Below, one piece after another: positions 1-7,463 of a stretch of DNA of 42,219 nt. Both the position numbers and the translations under genes were made by a program. Origin of the DNA: Treponema sp. (GTDB taxonomy: Bacteria; Spirochaetota; Spirochaetia; Treponematales; Breznakiellaceae). Each line of letters begins with the position of its first letter. The stretch's first letter is position 1. The notes beneath the pieces were generated by a model that was given only the letters and a program-made list of their open reading frames with translations, searched no databases and had not been told where the DNA came from. The DNA lies in NCBI GenBank assembly GCA_031290475.1, contig JAITNM010000077.1:1-42219 (forward strand). The letters run 5' to 3'.

Positions 1-208
1 CGCCCGTGTTTTTTTCGCCGCCACCCCTCAAACACGTTATTGAGGCACTTTCGATGGCGATCAGAATTACGAATTACTGCTTTATTGGGTAGGGGATCAC
101 TGAAAAAACTGGAGTTGGCCTGTAAAAGCTGGATAATCTTCTAAATTGCTGAATAACCCAAAAGGCCCCTCGCCCCCCTTTATTCGCAGCGTATTTGAAG
201 AGTATTAT

Positions 209-234
209 TATAATATTAAATAAATACTAAGGAG
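209..234 (+). promoter_or_regulatory. -10-like box and ribosome binding site of the P83/100-like gene
   Basis: TATAAT lies at 209-214 and AAGGAG at 229-234, six bases before the ATG at 241. No convincing -35 hexamer is seen 16-18 bases upstream of the TATAAT. The rest of 1-208 holds no gene I can support. It has only a weak 6-bp hairpin at 26-45 with no following T run. Confidence 0.45.
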
Positions 235-240
235 TGTTGT

Positions 241-1887
241 ATGTTGCATATGAAAAAAACCAGGAAGTTCTTTTTTTGTTTGGGATGTGCCTTCTTATTT
301 GTTTTTTCCCCGGGCTTGATCAATTCCCAATCGGTGGATACCCGGGAGCTGGGCGCGGGGGGTACAGACTCCATGGAATTCATCAATTATGAAGGCCCCT
401 ACGCCCGGATCGAGACCCTGGAACAGATACGGAACATCGGCGCCTCTTTGGGTACGTCCGTGAACGCCGGCGCGGTCCAGGGAGGCGGCGGAAACCGGTA
501 CTTTATCATCCATTCGGTGACTCCCCCTGAGGGTGACCGGCTTGACGCGGATATCTTTGGCCTGGGAGTCGATGTGGGGGTGGATCATATACGGAACCTC
601 AGGCTCATCATCCAGGGATACCTGGAATCAGCCTACCGTTATTCCGCCCGGGACGCGGCCCTCCTTGGGGAGTACATCACCATATACACCGCGGTTTTCC
701 GGGGAAACTGGGGCTATTTCAGCGGCCGCTATAAAAATGCGGCCCTCGGCCATGTGGACCAGGAAAAGGCGGGACTCTCCATCCGTTTTGACGAGTGGCC
801 CGGCAGGACCCATATGCTCATCCCCCTGACCCTGGCCGAAGGGGGAAGCCTGAGCGCCCTGGATACCAGCGCTCTCTCAAGTCCGGAGGTAATCGACGAG
901 ATGCGTTCCCAGGATGATATGGGACTTTCCTCCCGCAAAGATATGGTGGACCTTAAGGAACGGGAAGCGGCGGAGGCGGAAGAGCGGGCCGCCGCCCAGA
1001 GGCAGGCTGCGGATACGGAGCAGCAGCGGATAAACCAGGAACGGGAACAGAATCAAACGGAACGGGAACAGATTGCCCGTGAGCGGGAACAGGCCCGGGA
1101 AGACGGGGCAACAGGCCGCCCTGTTGCCCGGGAAGATACGGAGACCGGCCGTACCGCCGCCCGGGAACAGCGGAGCGCCGAAGAACAGCTGGCCGCCCGG
1201 GAAGCGGCGGCGGAACAGAAGGACGAGGAGCTAAACCAGCGGGAAGCCGCCGCCGCCGCCCGGAGGCAGGAAGCGGAAAAAAATGAGGAACTGGCGGAAC
1301 GCAAGGGCGAAGAGGCCCGCCAGGAACGGCAGGAAATTGCCCAGGACCAGCAGATCCTGATCGCCCGGGAAGAGGGCCAGACCCCGGCCGCCCGCCGGCA
1401 AGCCCAGGACCCGGGGTTCCTGGGTATACGCATGATCGGGACCGACAGCGCCCTGGGCCGGCTCGTCCGGGTCAATGCCGCAACTGGCGCTGAACTCCGC
1501 TCGGGGAACCTGGACACCGTGAACGCCCGTTCCCTTACCCAGGCGGGGAACCGGCTCATCGCCGTGGCCGGGGAAAACCGGGGCGCCGGGGCCATACGGC
1601 TCGTGGAGATTGACCAGGAAAATCTCGGCATAGCCCGCCAGGGGAACGACGACATCCACCCCCAGAGCCTCATCTGGCAGAACGGCGGCGGCCTCTACGC
1701 CATCGCCGTGCAGGACGGCAAGCCCTACCTGGGCCGGTTCAACAACAACCTGGAAAAGGAAGCCCAGTCCGCCATAGCGGTGCACCCCTACGGGACCCCG
1801 GTTTTTCAGGAAGGGATGATCCTGATCCAGCGGGAGAACGGCCAGGTGGCAATACTCAACGGGGCGGATCTCAGCGAAAAGCGGTAG
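241..1887 (+). CDS. P83/100-family periplasmic coiled-coil protein
   Basis: A 548-residue exported protein resembling the Borrelia P83/100 antigen family, whose function is poorly known. Residues 1-30 form a signal peptide: basic MKKTRK, a hydrophobic FFFCLGCAFLFVF core, then a likely cut near INSQS. Residues about 35-200 form a globular domain. Residues about 230-390 are a long charged segment rich in Glu, Arg, Gln and Ala, predicted coiled coil, with repeated RERE/QERE units. The last 150 residues form a second globular domain starting near GFLGIRMIG. The start at 241 was chosen because AAGGAG sits six bases upstream; ATG 250 would be 15 bases away. The gene stands alone, convergent with the nif-like genes. 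Confidence 0.8.
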   Translation: MLHMKKTRKFFFCLGCAFLFVFSPGLINSQSVDTRELGAGGTDSMEFINYEGPYARIETLEQIRNIGASLGTSVNAGAVQGGGGNRYFIIHSVTPPEGDRLDADIFGLGVDVGVDHIRNLRLIIQGYLESAYRYSARDAALLGEYITIYTAVFRGNWGYFSGRYKNAALGHVDQEKAGLSIRFDEWPGRTHMLIPLTLAEGGSLSALDTSALSSPEVIDEMRSQDDMGLSSRKDMVDLKEREAAEAEERAAAQRQAADTEQQRINQEREQNQTEREQIAREREQAREDGATGRPVAREDTETGRTAAREQRSAEEQLAAREAAAEQKDEELNQREAAAAARRQEAEKNEELAERKGEEARQERQEIAQDQQILIAREEGQTPAARRQAQDPGFLGIRMIGTDSALGRLVRVNAATGAELRSGNLDTVNARSLTQAGNRLIAVAGENRGAGAIRLVEIDQENLGIARQGNDDIHPQSLIWQNGGGLYAIAVQDGKPYLGRFNNNLEKEAQSAIAVHPYGTPVFQEGMILIQRENGQVAILNGADLSEKR

Positions 1888-1893
1888 TTGGCC

Positions 1894-1928
1894 AAAAAAA
1901 CGCCCTGGGATACTGTTTTTGAGGCGTC
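1894..1928 (-). terminator. Probable terminator of the nifS-nifU unit
   Basis: Read on the minus strand, ACGCC pairs with GGCGT (plus 1923-1927 with 1900-1904) across an 18-nt loop and is followed by a run of seven T. It lies about 30 bases past the nifU-like stop. The stem is short. On the plus strand there is no T run, so it would not terminate the P83/100-like gene well. Confidence 0.4.
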
Positions 1929-1958
1929 ACTTGTCTGTGTAAATGAATTGCGGCGCCG

Positions 1959-2552
1959 CTACATCCCGTAGATGTGCTCGTAGCTGTGGAGCAGTTCCAG
2001 GGCCTTTTCCTTGCAGCCGCCGCAGACCGTGCCGATCTTTGTGGCCTCCTGGAGCTGTTCCCAGTTACGGGCGCCGTGGTTATACGCGTCTTCGATGTCC
2101 TTGTCGGTGATGCCCAAACAGTGGCAGATCTCCGTGGAGGGCTCTTTGAACAGGCCCGGCCTGCCCGTTTTTTCCAGGTAATCGTCTATGGCGGAACGGA
2201 GGGCCTTATCGCCCAGCACCGAGCAGTGGATCTTGTAATCCGGAAGACCGCCCAGTTTTTCCACCAGGTCCTGGGGGCGGATAACGTAGGCATCCTTAAT
2301 GTTCATGCCCTTGATCATCTCGCTGAGCATACTGGTAGAGGCAATGGCGCTGGCGCAGCCGTAGGTCTTCCACCGCACGTCGGTGATACTATCATCCTTG
2401 ATGATGAGGAGCATGAGCATCTGATCGCCGCACTTGATATTCCCCGTCTGCCCCCGGGCATTTGCGGGAAAACTTGACTCATCCTCGAAGAGGACGTTCC
2501 GGGGATGGGTAAAATGTTCTTTAACCGTATCTGAATATAGCCAATCCGACAT
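1959..2552 (-). CDS. nifU: NifU/IscU-like Fe-S scaffold with BFD-type [2Fe-2S] domain
   Basis: Iron-sulfur cluster assembly scaffold of 197 residues, working with the cysteine desulfurase just upstream. Residues 1-120 are an IscU-type domain with three conserved Cys: NIKCGDQ, YGCASAIAS and KIHCSVLGD. Residues about 140-190 are a BFD-like [2Fe-2S] domain with CHCLG and CGGC. The third domain of classical NifU, the thioredoxin-like Nfu domain, is absent. The frame is open to 2639, but I place the start at 2552 (MSDWLYSD): AGAGAGG lies nine bases upstream and the family normally begins there. It follows nifS by about 110 bases in the same direction. It probably serves general Fe-S assembly; no nitrogenase genes are in the window. 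Confidence 0.88.
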   Translation of the reverse strand: MSDWLYSDTVKEHFTHPRNVLFEDESSFPANARGQTGNIKCGDQMLMLLIIKDDSITDVRWKTYGCASAIASTSMLSEMIKGMNIKDAYVIRPQDLVEKLGGLPDYKIHCSVLGDKALRSAIDDYLEKTGRPGLFKEPSTEICHCLGITDKDIEDAYNHGARNWEQLQEATKIGTVCGGCKEKALELLHSYEHIYGM

Positions 2553-2572
2553 GATATATAACCTCTCTATCC

Positions 2573-2590
2573 CGCGGCGGTATCGCCGCG
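2573..2590. promoter_or_regulatory. GC-rich hairpin between nifS and nifU
   Basis: CGCGGCG and CGCCGCG form a perfect 7-bp stem with a 4-base loop. It lies about 20 bases before the nifU start codon and just ahead of its ribosome binding site. There is no T run, so it is not a terminator. It could be an mRNA processing or stability element that sets the ratio of the two proteins; that role is inference. Confidence 0.5.
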
Positions 2591-2662
2591 TATCTCGATC
2601 GAAGCCGAACTTGTTCGACATTACTCCTATATGGAGCAAAAATCCACAAGTCCGACAGGCTC

Positions 2663-3853
2663 CTACGCATGAATTGTGGACATGGCCCTGAACCGGGCAA
2701 TAATGGGCGGCAGGGTTTCCACAATATAATCGATATCCTGTTCTGTTACACCCCAGCCAAGGCTGAAGCGGATGGAACCGTGGGCCAGTTCCGGTCCCAC
2801 GCCGGTGGCAAGCAGTACATGGGAGGGTTCAAGGCTTCCGGACGCGCAGGCGGAACCGGTGGAAACTTCTACGCCGTTCAAATCCAGGGCCAGGAGTATG
2901 GACTCCCCTTCGGCGCCAGGAAACGACACGTTGAGGGTATTGGGCAGTACATCCCCGGGATGGCCGTTGACTTTTATGTTCGGCGTGTTGGCAAGAAGGC
3001 CGTCCCGGAGCCGGTTCCGAAGGGCCCGCATCTCCCGGCCGTAGGTTTCCACCTGCTCTTTCGCAAAGGCCGCCGCCTTGCCGAAACCCAGGATGCCCAT
3101 GTTGTTGTAGGTTCCGGCCCGTAAGCCGTCTTCCTGGTGGCCGCCGTGGATGAGGGGTTTTAAGGGCGCCCCTTCACGGACGTAGAGGGCGCCGATTCCC
3201 TTGGGGCCGTAGATCTTGTGGGCCGACATGGTGAGGTAATCAACCCCCAGATCAACGACGTTTACCGGCACCTTCCCCACAGCCTGGACGGCATCGGTGT
3301 GGAAAAAGGCGCCCGCTTCTTTTACAAGACGCCCGATTTCCTTGATATCCTGAATGGTGCCGATCTCGTTGTTGGCCATCATCACGGATACAAAAAGGGT
3401 TTTCTCGCTTAGAGCCCCTTTAAGGGCATCAATGTTAAGCTTGCCGTATTCGTCTACCGGCAAAAAAACCACTTTGAATCCCAATGATTGTAAATATTCG
3501 GCGGAATTGAGCACGCAGGGATGCTCTATGGCGGTAGTGATAATCCCGGTACGGCCTTCGCGTTTAACCCTGCCGTCCTTATCGGAGGCAAGACCGCGCA
3601 TGGTCTGAAATACCGTATTATTCGACTCCGATCCGCCGGAGGTAAAGATCAAACCCGAGGCCTTTCCCCCCAGAAGTTCTCCCACCGCCTGACGGGCATC
3701 CTCTACCCTGGCGCGGGCAAGACGCCCCCCCGCATGCATACTCGATGCGTTTCCATAGATATCGAAATCTTCTATCATTGCGGCCTTAACCTCCGGTCTT
3801 AGGGGGGTGGTCGCGTTGTAATCCATGTATATACGTCTCTGCTCCGACGGCAT
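2663..3853 (-). CDS. nifS: Cysteine desulfurase (NifS/IscS family)
   Basis: PLP enzyme of 396 residues that converts cysteine to alanine and passes a persulfide to the NifU-like scaffold encoded next. It starts with the typical MDYNATTPL segment. The PLP-binding Lys is in the MSAHKIYGPKG motif (about residues 210-220). The catalytic Cys is in the STGSACASGSLEPSH loop near residue 330. The loop length is that of group I (NifS/IscS-like) enzymes. GGAG lies six bases before the ATG at 3853. No clear promoter hexamers were found in the 115 bases between this gene and gtrA. Full length and intact. Confidence 0.95.
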   Translation of the reverse strand: MPSEQRRIYMDYNATTPLRPEVKAAMIEDFDIYGNASSMHAGGRLARARVEDARQAVGELLGGKASGLIFTSGGSESNNTVFQTMRGLASDKDGRVKREGRTGIITTAIEHPCVLNSAEYLQSLGFKVVFLPVDEYGKLNIDALKGALSEKTLFVSVMMANNEIGTIQDIKEIGRLVKEAGAFFHTDAVQAVGKVPVNVVDLGVDYLTMSAHKIYGPKGIGALYVREGAPLKPLIHGGHQEDGLRAGTYNNMGILGFGKAAAFAKEQVETYGREMRALRNRLRDGLLANTPNIKVNGHPGDVLPNTLNVSFPGAEGESILLALDLNGVEVSTGSACASGSLEPSHVLLATGVGPELAHGSIRFSLGWGVTEQDIDYIVETLPPIIARFRAMSTIHA

Positions 3854-3968
3854 TTTCTACTCCGTATTTCTTACCTTTTCTATCATATTAATAAATATAC
3901 TCTATTCCTATATGTTTGACCATAGTTACCAGAGAAACCTTCAATCCTTCGGATTCTTCTGAAAATTG

Positions 3969-4412
3969 TCAGTTTTTCACGCGGGTATTAATCGAATTCC
4001 TGAATACCACAAAACGGAAGAACAAAAATTCCGTAATACCGTTGGCCAGAATGGTGAGTATCAAAATGAGGTTGTGGTTCCAGCCGATAGTGTCCAATGC
4101 CGCGCCCCACAAGGTAGAAACCGGGGTAAACACCAGATAATAACCTAAAACCTTGAGCATGGCGACAGGCACATTGTTCGCCGATTTGAAGTTGAGGTTC
4201 CGGTTGATGGTAAAATTCCAGAGGACGCTCAGGATCAGGGCGGGGAGATAGCAGGGCCAGTAAGGCGCCTCTTCAACATGTTTCAATTGCCGCCAGGCAA
4301 ATTCCAGCAGGTTCTCCGAGCCGAACTCAATCAGCGCCGCCGATGAGGAAAAAAGCGCGTACTTCAACGCGTGAAAAACCGTTTCTTTCGCGGTAGAGCT
4401 TTGTACTTCCAT
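3969..4412 (-). CDS. GtrA-like four-helix membrane protein
   Basis: A 147-residue integral membrane protein of the GtrA/DPMS3 family. Members are linked to moving lipid-linked sugars across the inner membrane or to helping glycosyltransferases. Four hydrophobic helices are visible, with the family hallmark NFTINRNLNFKS after the second. The frame is open to a GTG at 4430, but that codon lies inside a good promoter (TTGACT, 17 bases, TATAGT). The ATG at 4412 is six bases past the -10, suggesting a leaderless message starting at or next to the ATG. No Shine-Dalgarno is present. No glycosyltransferase gene is adjacent, so the substrate is unknown. Confidence 0.8.
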   Translation of the reverse strand: MEVQSSTAKETVFHALKYALFSSSAALIEFGSENLLEFAWRQLKHVEEAPYWPCYLPALILSVLWNFTINRNLNFKSANNVPVAMLKVLGYYLVFTPVSTLWGAALDTIGWNHNLILILTILANGITEFLFFRFVVFRNSINTRVKN

Positions 4413-4418
4413 AAAGGT

Positions 4419-4447
4419 ACTATAGGACACCGTGTGTACAAAGTCAA
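4419..4447 (-). promoter_or_regulatory. Sigma-70 type promoter of gtrA
   Basis: On the minus strand the -35 is TTGACT (plus 4442-4447), the spacer is 17 bases and the -10 is TATAGT (plus 4419-4424). The predicted start falls at or next to the ATG at 4412. Confidence 0.65.
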
Positions 4448-4448
4448 A

Positions 4449-4462
4449 TACCTTGCAAGGTA
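4449..4462. promoter_or_regulatory. 14-bp perfect palindrome upstream of gtrA promoter
   Basis: TACCTTGCAAGGTA is a perfect palindrome ending two bases upstream of the gtrA -35 box. It could bind a dimeric regulator, most likely an activator given its position. It also lies 28 bases past the aminotransferase stop, but it has no T run. Confidence 0.4.
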
Positions 4463-4490
4463 AGACGCGCCTCTGGTACGGTTCAGCTTT

Positions 4491-5744
4491 TTACAAGACC
4501 GAAAACGCCTCGTCCGCTACTTCAATGGTAGTTTTGATGTCGTCATCACTCAGGGAATAGTTCAGGAAATGGTTGTGATGGTTGGTCACGTAAATGCCCC
4601 GCTTGACCATTTCGGCGATCCACCTCTGGTGGAGCATGAGGGAGGGGGTTCCGCCGCCTTCGGGGTCTGCCAGGCGCAGGTAGAACAGGGCCGGGGCGCC
4701 GGAGACGCGGAGATCGTAGCCATGCTTCTTTGCCGTTGCGATGAGCCCGTCCTTAAGGGCGGTGCCCTTTTCCAGGAGCAGCTTGGGCAGGTTTACCCGC
4801 TTCATCTTGTTGATGCAGGCGATCCCCGCGGCAAAGGGCACCGCCGACAGCCAGTAGCTTCCGGTAAAGGTTATGCCGCTCAGGGTATTTTTGAGAAAAT
4901 CCTTGCCGCAGAGGGCGCTCACGTTGTAACCGTTCGCCAGGGCCTTGCAGAAACAGATGAGGTCCGCCTCAAAGCCGAAGAAGTGATCGCTCCCGGCCAG
5001 ATCCAGGCGGAAGCCCGTCCGCACATCGTCGATGATAAGCACCGCCCCGGTGTCATCGCAGAGCTTGCGGACCTTTTGCCAGAAACCCTCCGCCGGGAGC
5101 TGGTTGTCGGCGAAATTGCCGTGGAGGTAGGGCTGGGAGATCACCGCGGCGATCTCCCCCTTGTTTTCCTCGAATACCTGGGCCAGTTTTTCGTCGTCGT
5201 TCCAGGGGACGTAGAGGTTGTTCGCCACGTCCTCTTCCAGGATTCCGGGGTAATCCACCTTCTGGGTCCAGGGGGCAACTCCGTGGTAGTAGCCCTTGAA
5301 GAAGACGATCTTCTTGCGATGGGTATGGGCGCGAGCGGTGATCACCGCCAGGGTGGTGGCATCCCCGCCGTTCTTGGCGAAAAAAGCCCAGTCCGCGCTG
5401 GCAACGGTGTCCGTAAGGAGCTCGGCAAAGTCCACAACAATGGACGAAGGGGCGGTAATGCAGTCCCCCTTTGCCCGCTGTTTTGCCGCCGCCTCGTCCA
5501 CTTCCTCATCATTATAACCCAGCACATTGGGGCCGTAGGCGCACATGTAATCAATGAAGCGGTTGCCGTCCGCATCCCAAAAGTAGGAACCTTTCGCCCT
5601 TTCGCTGAAAAAGGGGAAGGCCGATACGGGCACGAAGCAGCCCTCGGCCGGTCCCTGGTGGCCGTAGATGCCCGAAGGAATTACCTTGAGGGCCCGGCTG
5701 TAAATTTCGCCGCTCCTGGTATAACTGTTAATCGGAAATCCCAT
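4491..5744 (-). CDS. Class III PLP-dependent aminotransferase (glutamate-1-semialdehyde aminomutase-like)
   Basis: A 417-residue fold-type I PLP enzyme. The class III signature is clear: IIDDVRTGFR with the cofactor Asp, and Lys in CFCKALANGYNVSA as the Schiff-base residue. The segment FKGYYHG resembles the GSA aminomutase family. The GGGLP motif around the HemL lysine is not present, and no haem genes are near, so I do not call it hemL. A sugar or other 2-oxo/semialdehyde substrate is equally possible. The frame is open to 5831 through the 140-bp repeat, but AGAGGAG six bases before the ATG at 5744 fixes the start. Repeat copy 1 separates it from the SCP-2-like gene upstream. Confidence 0.8.
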   Translation of the reverse strand: MGFPINSYTRSGEIYSRALKVIPSGIYGHQGPAEGCFVPVSAFPFFSERAKGSYFWDADGNRFIDYMCAYGPNVLGYNDEEVDEAAAKQRAKGDCITAPSSIVVDFAELLTDTVASADWAFFAKNGGDATTLAVITARAHTHRKKIVFFKGYYHGVAPWTQKVDYPGILEEDVANNLYVPWNDDEKLAQVFEENKGEIAAVISQPYLHGNFADNQLPAEGFWQKVRKLCDDTGAVLIIDDVRTGFRLDLAGSDHFFGFEADLICFCKALANGYNVSALCGKDFLKNTLSGITFTGSYWLSAVPFAAGIACINKMKRVNLPKLLLEKGTALKDGLIATAKKHGYDLRVSGAPALFYLRLADPEGGGTPSLMLHQRWIAEMVKRGIYVTNHHNHFLNYSLSDDDIKTTIEVADEAFSVL

Positions 5745-5784
5745 GATATACTCCTCTGGAAGGGCTAAAGCCCGACAAACTCCC

Positions 5785-5924
5785 AGGGCAACGCTGATTA
5801 ACTTGATGCTAATCAGCGTTGCCCTATACATTTGCTCATTTCATTGCGCAAATGCCACATTAAAGTAGCGCTGATTTATGCTCGATTGCATCCGAAACGA
5901 AGTTTCGGCAATCAGTGCTTCCCT
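5785..5924. repeat. 140-bp palindromic intergenic repeat, copy 1 (MITE-like)
   Basis: Same length as copy 2 at 18842-18981, with 135 of 140 bases identical and no gaps. It begins AGGGCAACGCTGATT. The reverse complement of its other end, AGGGAAGCACTGATT, matches 12 of 15, so it has imperfect terminal inverted repeats. Inside are three hairpins: a perfect 15-bp stem (5786-5800 with 5810-5824); a 7-bp stem (5829-5835 with 5848-5854); and a nested one, a 9-bp outer stem ending at AATCAGTGC around CCGAAAC/GTTTCGG (5892-5908). Its right end supplies two bases of the TAG stop of the minus-strand gene at 5923. Confidence 0.9.
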
Positions 5925-6714
5925 AGGCTAAATAAACCGCTACCCGGTCCAGGATTCGGTTGATATTATCCAGCATCCCCAGGTTACCTTTCATAGAAAC
6001 GAGCCCCTGCCCTACACAGCCCAGGGCGCTCACCCTGCCGTCGAACAGATCCCGTGCAAGGGCGAGGCTGGAAAACTCCATCACCGCGTGGGGATGCGCC
6101 GGAATTTCCCGGGACATGGAAAGCGTATGGTTTTGTATGGTGATAGCCGCCTGCAAGGGTCCGCCCCCCTGCCCTGCCCCGGCGATGGAAAGCACGGCCG
6201 TGCCGTCCGCCAGGTTGGACGCCGTGAACCGGCCTATCCTGTCGTGGTTCCCGATCTGGGCTACCGCCCGGGCGATGAGGAAGAACATGATCTCCGTACT
6301 GGCGGCGAAAATAGCCGGATCTTTTAGAGCCTCCGGCGCGGCCCTGAGGTAGGTTTCAAGGATTTTCGTTAAGGAGGTAAAATTCCCGGTGAGGAATTTG
6401 ATCTTCGTAAAACCCTTGCTGGGAATGGGCGTCGCGGTCCCGTCGATCACGGCGTTGAACTTTTCGAAGGAGGAGACGGGCAGTTTTATATCCCACCTTC
6501 CCGCCCCGGGAAGGGCGGTACAGGCGCCGCCGCCGAAACGCAGGGTAACAGCAGGCCCGTTTTTAATGGCAAAACCCAGGGAGAGGGGTTTCCCCCCCGG
6601 CAGGGCCTGGTCTTCCGCCAGGGCGCGGGCTTCGGGAGAGAGACGGCAAAGGTCCTCCAGGGCGGCCAGAATGCCGTACAAATTTATGTAGGCAAGAGTT
6701 TCCCCATCTTTCAT
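5923..6714 (-). CDS. SCP-2-like (sterol carrier type) protein, possibly two tandem domains
   Basis: A 263-residue soluble protein with no signal peptide. Residues about 200-263 (HAVMEFSSLALARDLFDG to the end, with SMKGNLGML) look like an SCP-2 lipid-binding domain. Residues about 45-120 show a similar pattern (TLRFGGG, then FTKIKFLTGN), suggesting two tandem SCP-2-like halves. SCP-2 domains bind lipids or fatty acyl groups; the ligand here is unknown. AAGGAGG lies seven bases before the ATG. A good promoter is at 6735-6763. The TAG stop overlaps the end of repeat copy 1. The family call is by pattern only. Confidence 0.55.
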   Translation of the reverse strand: MKDGETLAYINLYGILAALEDLCRLSPEARALAEDQALPGGKPLSLGFAIKNGPAVTLRFGGGACTALPGAGRWDIKLPVSSFEKFNAVIDGTATPIPSKGFTKIKFLTGNFTSLTKILETYLRAAPEALKDPAIFAASTEIMFFLIARAVAQIGNHDRIGRFTASNLADGTAVLSIAGAGQGGGPLQAAITIQNHTLSMSREIPAHPHAVMEFSSLALARDLFDGRVSALGCVGQGLVSMKGNLGMLDNINRILDRVAVYLA

Positions 6715-6734
6715 AGCGGTTCCTCCTTATTAAT

Positions 6735-6763
6735 ACCATAGCACGGAAAAGGCATTATGTCAA
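6735..6763 (-). promoter_or_regulatory. Promoter of the SCP-2-like gene
   Basis: On the minus strand the -35 is TTGACA (plus 6758-6763), the spacer is 17 bases and the -10 is TATGGT (plus 6735-6740). The ATG at 6714 follows with an AAGGAGG ribosome binding site. Confidence 0.7.
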
Positions 6764-6774
6764 AGCGATTCTTT

Positions 6775-7170
6775 TTAAGCCGTCCAGTCTTCGAGGCTTA
6801 AGTGGGGCGCCCGTTTAAATTCTTTTACATTGTGGGTGACTAAAATCCCATTATTGGCTACTACTGTCGCGGCTATAACAAGATCATTGGGACCGATTAT
6901 ATTCCCCTTCTTCTCTAAATACGCCCTAATAATCGCATACTGTCTTGCGGCGGCGGTATCAAATACCACTATTTCAAAGGCATCAAAAAATTTATTCCAT
7001 AATTCACGGGTAATTCCCTTTGCGCCCTTTTCCGTGCTTACCAATATCTCCGCCATTACTATTGCGGGGATCTTTATTTTTTTTGGAGATATCGGCCTCA
7101 GCCTATTTTGCAGGGACGGATACGTTCCTTTTAGAAAATATATACAAATGTTTGCGTCCAGGTAATACAT
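6775..7170 (-). CDS. vapC: VapC-type PIN-domain ribonuclease toxin
   Basis: A 131-residue PIN-domain toxin, expected to cleave RNA in a Mg-dependent way and to be held inactive by the upstream antitoxin. Acidic active-site residues are visible: Asp in MYYLDANICIYFLKG, Glu in VMAEILVST, and Asp in IGPNDLVIAA; VTHNVKEFKR follows as in the family. The start at 7170 forms TGATG with the antitoxin stop, a one-base overlap typical of translational coupling. The frame extends seven codons further upstream, but those codons lie inside vapB. Confidence 0.88.
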   Translation of the reverse strand: MYYLDANICIYFLKGTYPSLQNRLRPISPKKIKIPAIVMAEILVSTEKGAKGITRELWNKFFDAFEIVVFDTAAARQYAIIRAYLEKKGNIIGPNDLVIAATVVANNGILVTHNVKEFKRAPHLSLEDWTA

Positions 7171-7400
7171 CAGAATTGCTCCAGAGGACAATCATCCTCA
7201 AATTTTCCCTGGACCGGCCTTTCAAATGGCGTATTTTTGAGGGAACCGAATAATTCAAAAAAACCCTCCGGATATTCGTCATGTATCGATTTTTTTATAC
7301 GTTCTCCAACCCATTTAGAGACCGATATATTTTCCTGTTTTGCCCTTTTTTCGACATTCTGTAAAGTATCTTCATCAATATATAACGATATTTGGGGCAT
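7170..7400 (-). CDS. vapB: VapB-like ribbon-helix-helix antitoxin
   Basis: A 76-residue antitoxin. The N-terminal MPQISLYIDEDTLQNVEKRA followed by a second helix with SVSKWVGERI is a CopG-type ribbon-helix-helix DNA-binding domain. The acidic and aromatic C-terminal tail (GFFELFGSL to the end) should wrap the toxin. GGAGG lies six bases before the ATG. Upstream DNA is very AT-rich with repeated AAGTATAT, fitting autorepression by the antitoxin or complex. Confidence 0.85.
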   Translation of the reverse strand: MPQISLYIDEDTLQNVEKRAKQENISVSKWVGERIKKSIHDEYPEGFFELFGSLKNTPFERPVQGKFEDDCPLEQF

Positions 7401-7454
7401 AATTATCCTCCATTTTTATACTCTATTATATATAAAGTATATATGCAAGTATAT
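7401..7454 (-). promoter_or_regulatory. vapBC promoter/operator region
   Basis: AAGTATAT occurs twice as a direct repeat at 7435-7442 and 7447-7454, 12 bases apart, in a stretch of alternating A and T. On the minus strand TTGCAT, 17 bases and TAGAGT could serve as promoter. This is the expected place for antitoxin binding, but individual boxes are uncertain because of the low complexity. Confidence 0.4.
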
Positions 7455-7463
7455 TTTTGTCCC

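Noticed and set aside
1231-1785. 184-residue minus-strand open frame inside the P83/100-like gene
   Set aside because: Antisense to a convincing gene. Its composition simply mirrors the Glu/Arg/Ala-rich coding strand.
4491-5744. hemL, glutamate-1-semialdehyde aminomutase of haem synthesis
   Set aside because: The lysine region and neighbours do not support the haem role. It is reported only as class III aminotransferase.
4569-5768. 399-residue plus-strand open frame
   Set aside because: It lies opposite the aminotransferase, whose motifs and ribosome site are clear. High GC makes long antisense frames common here.
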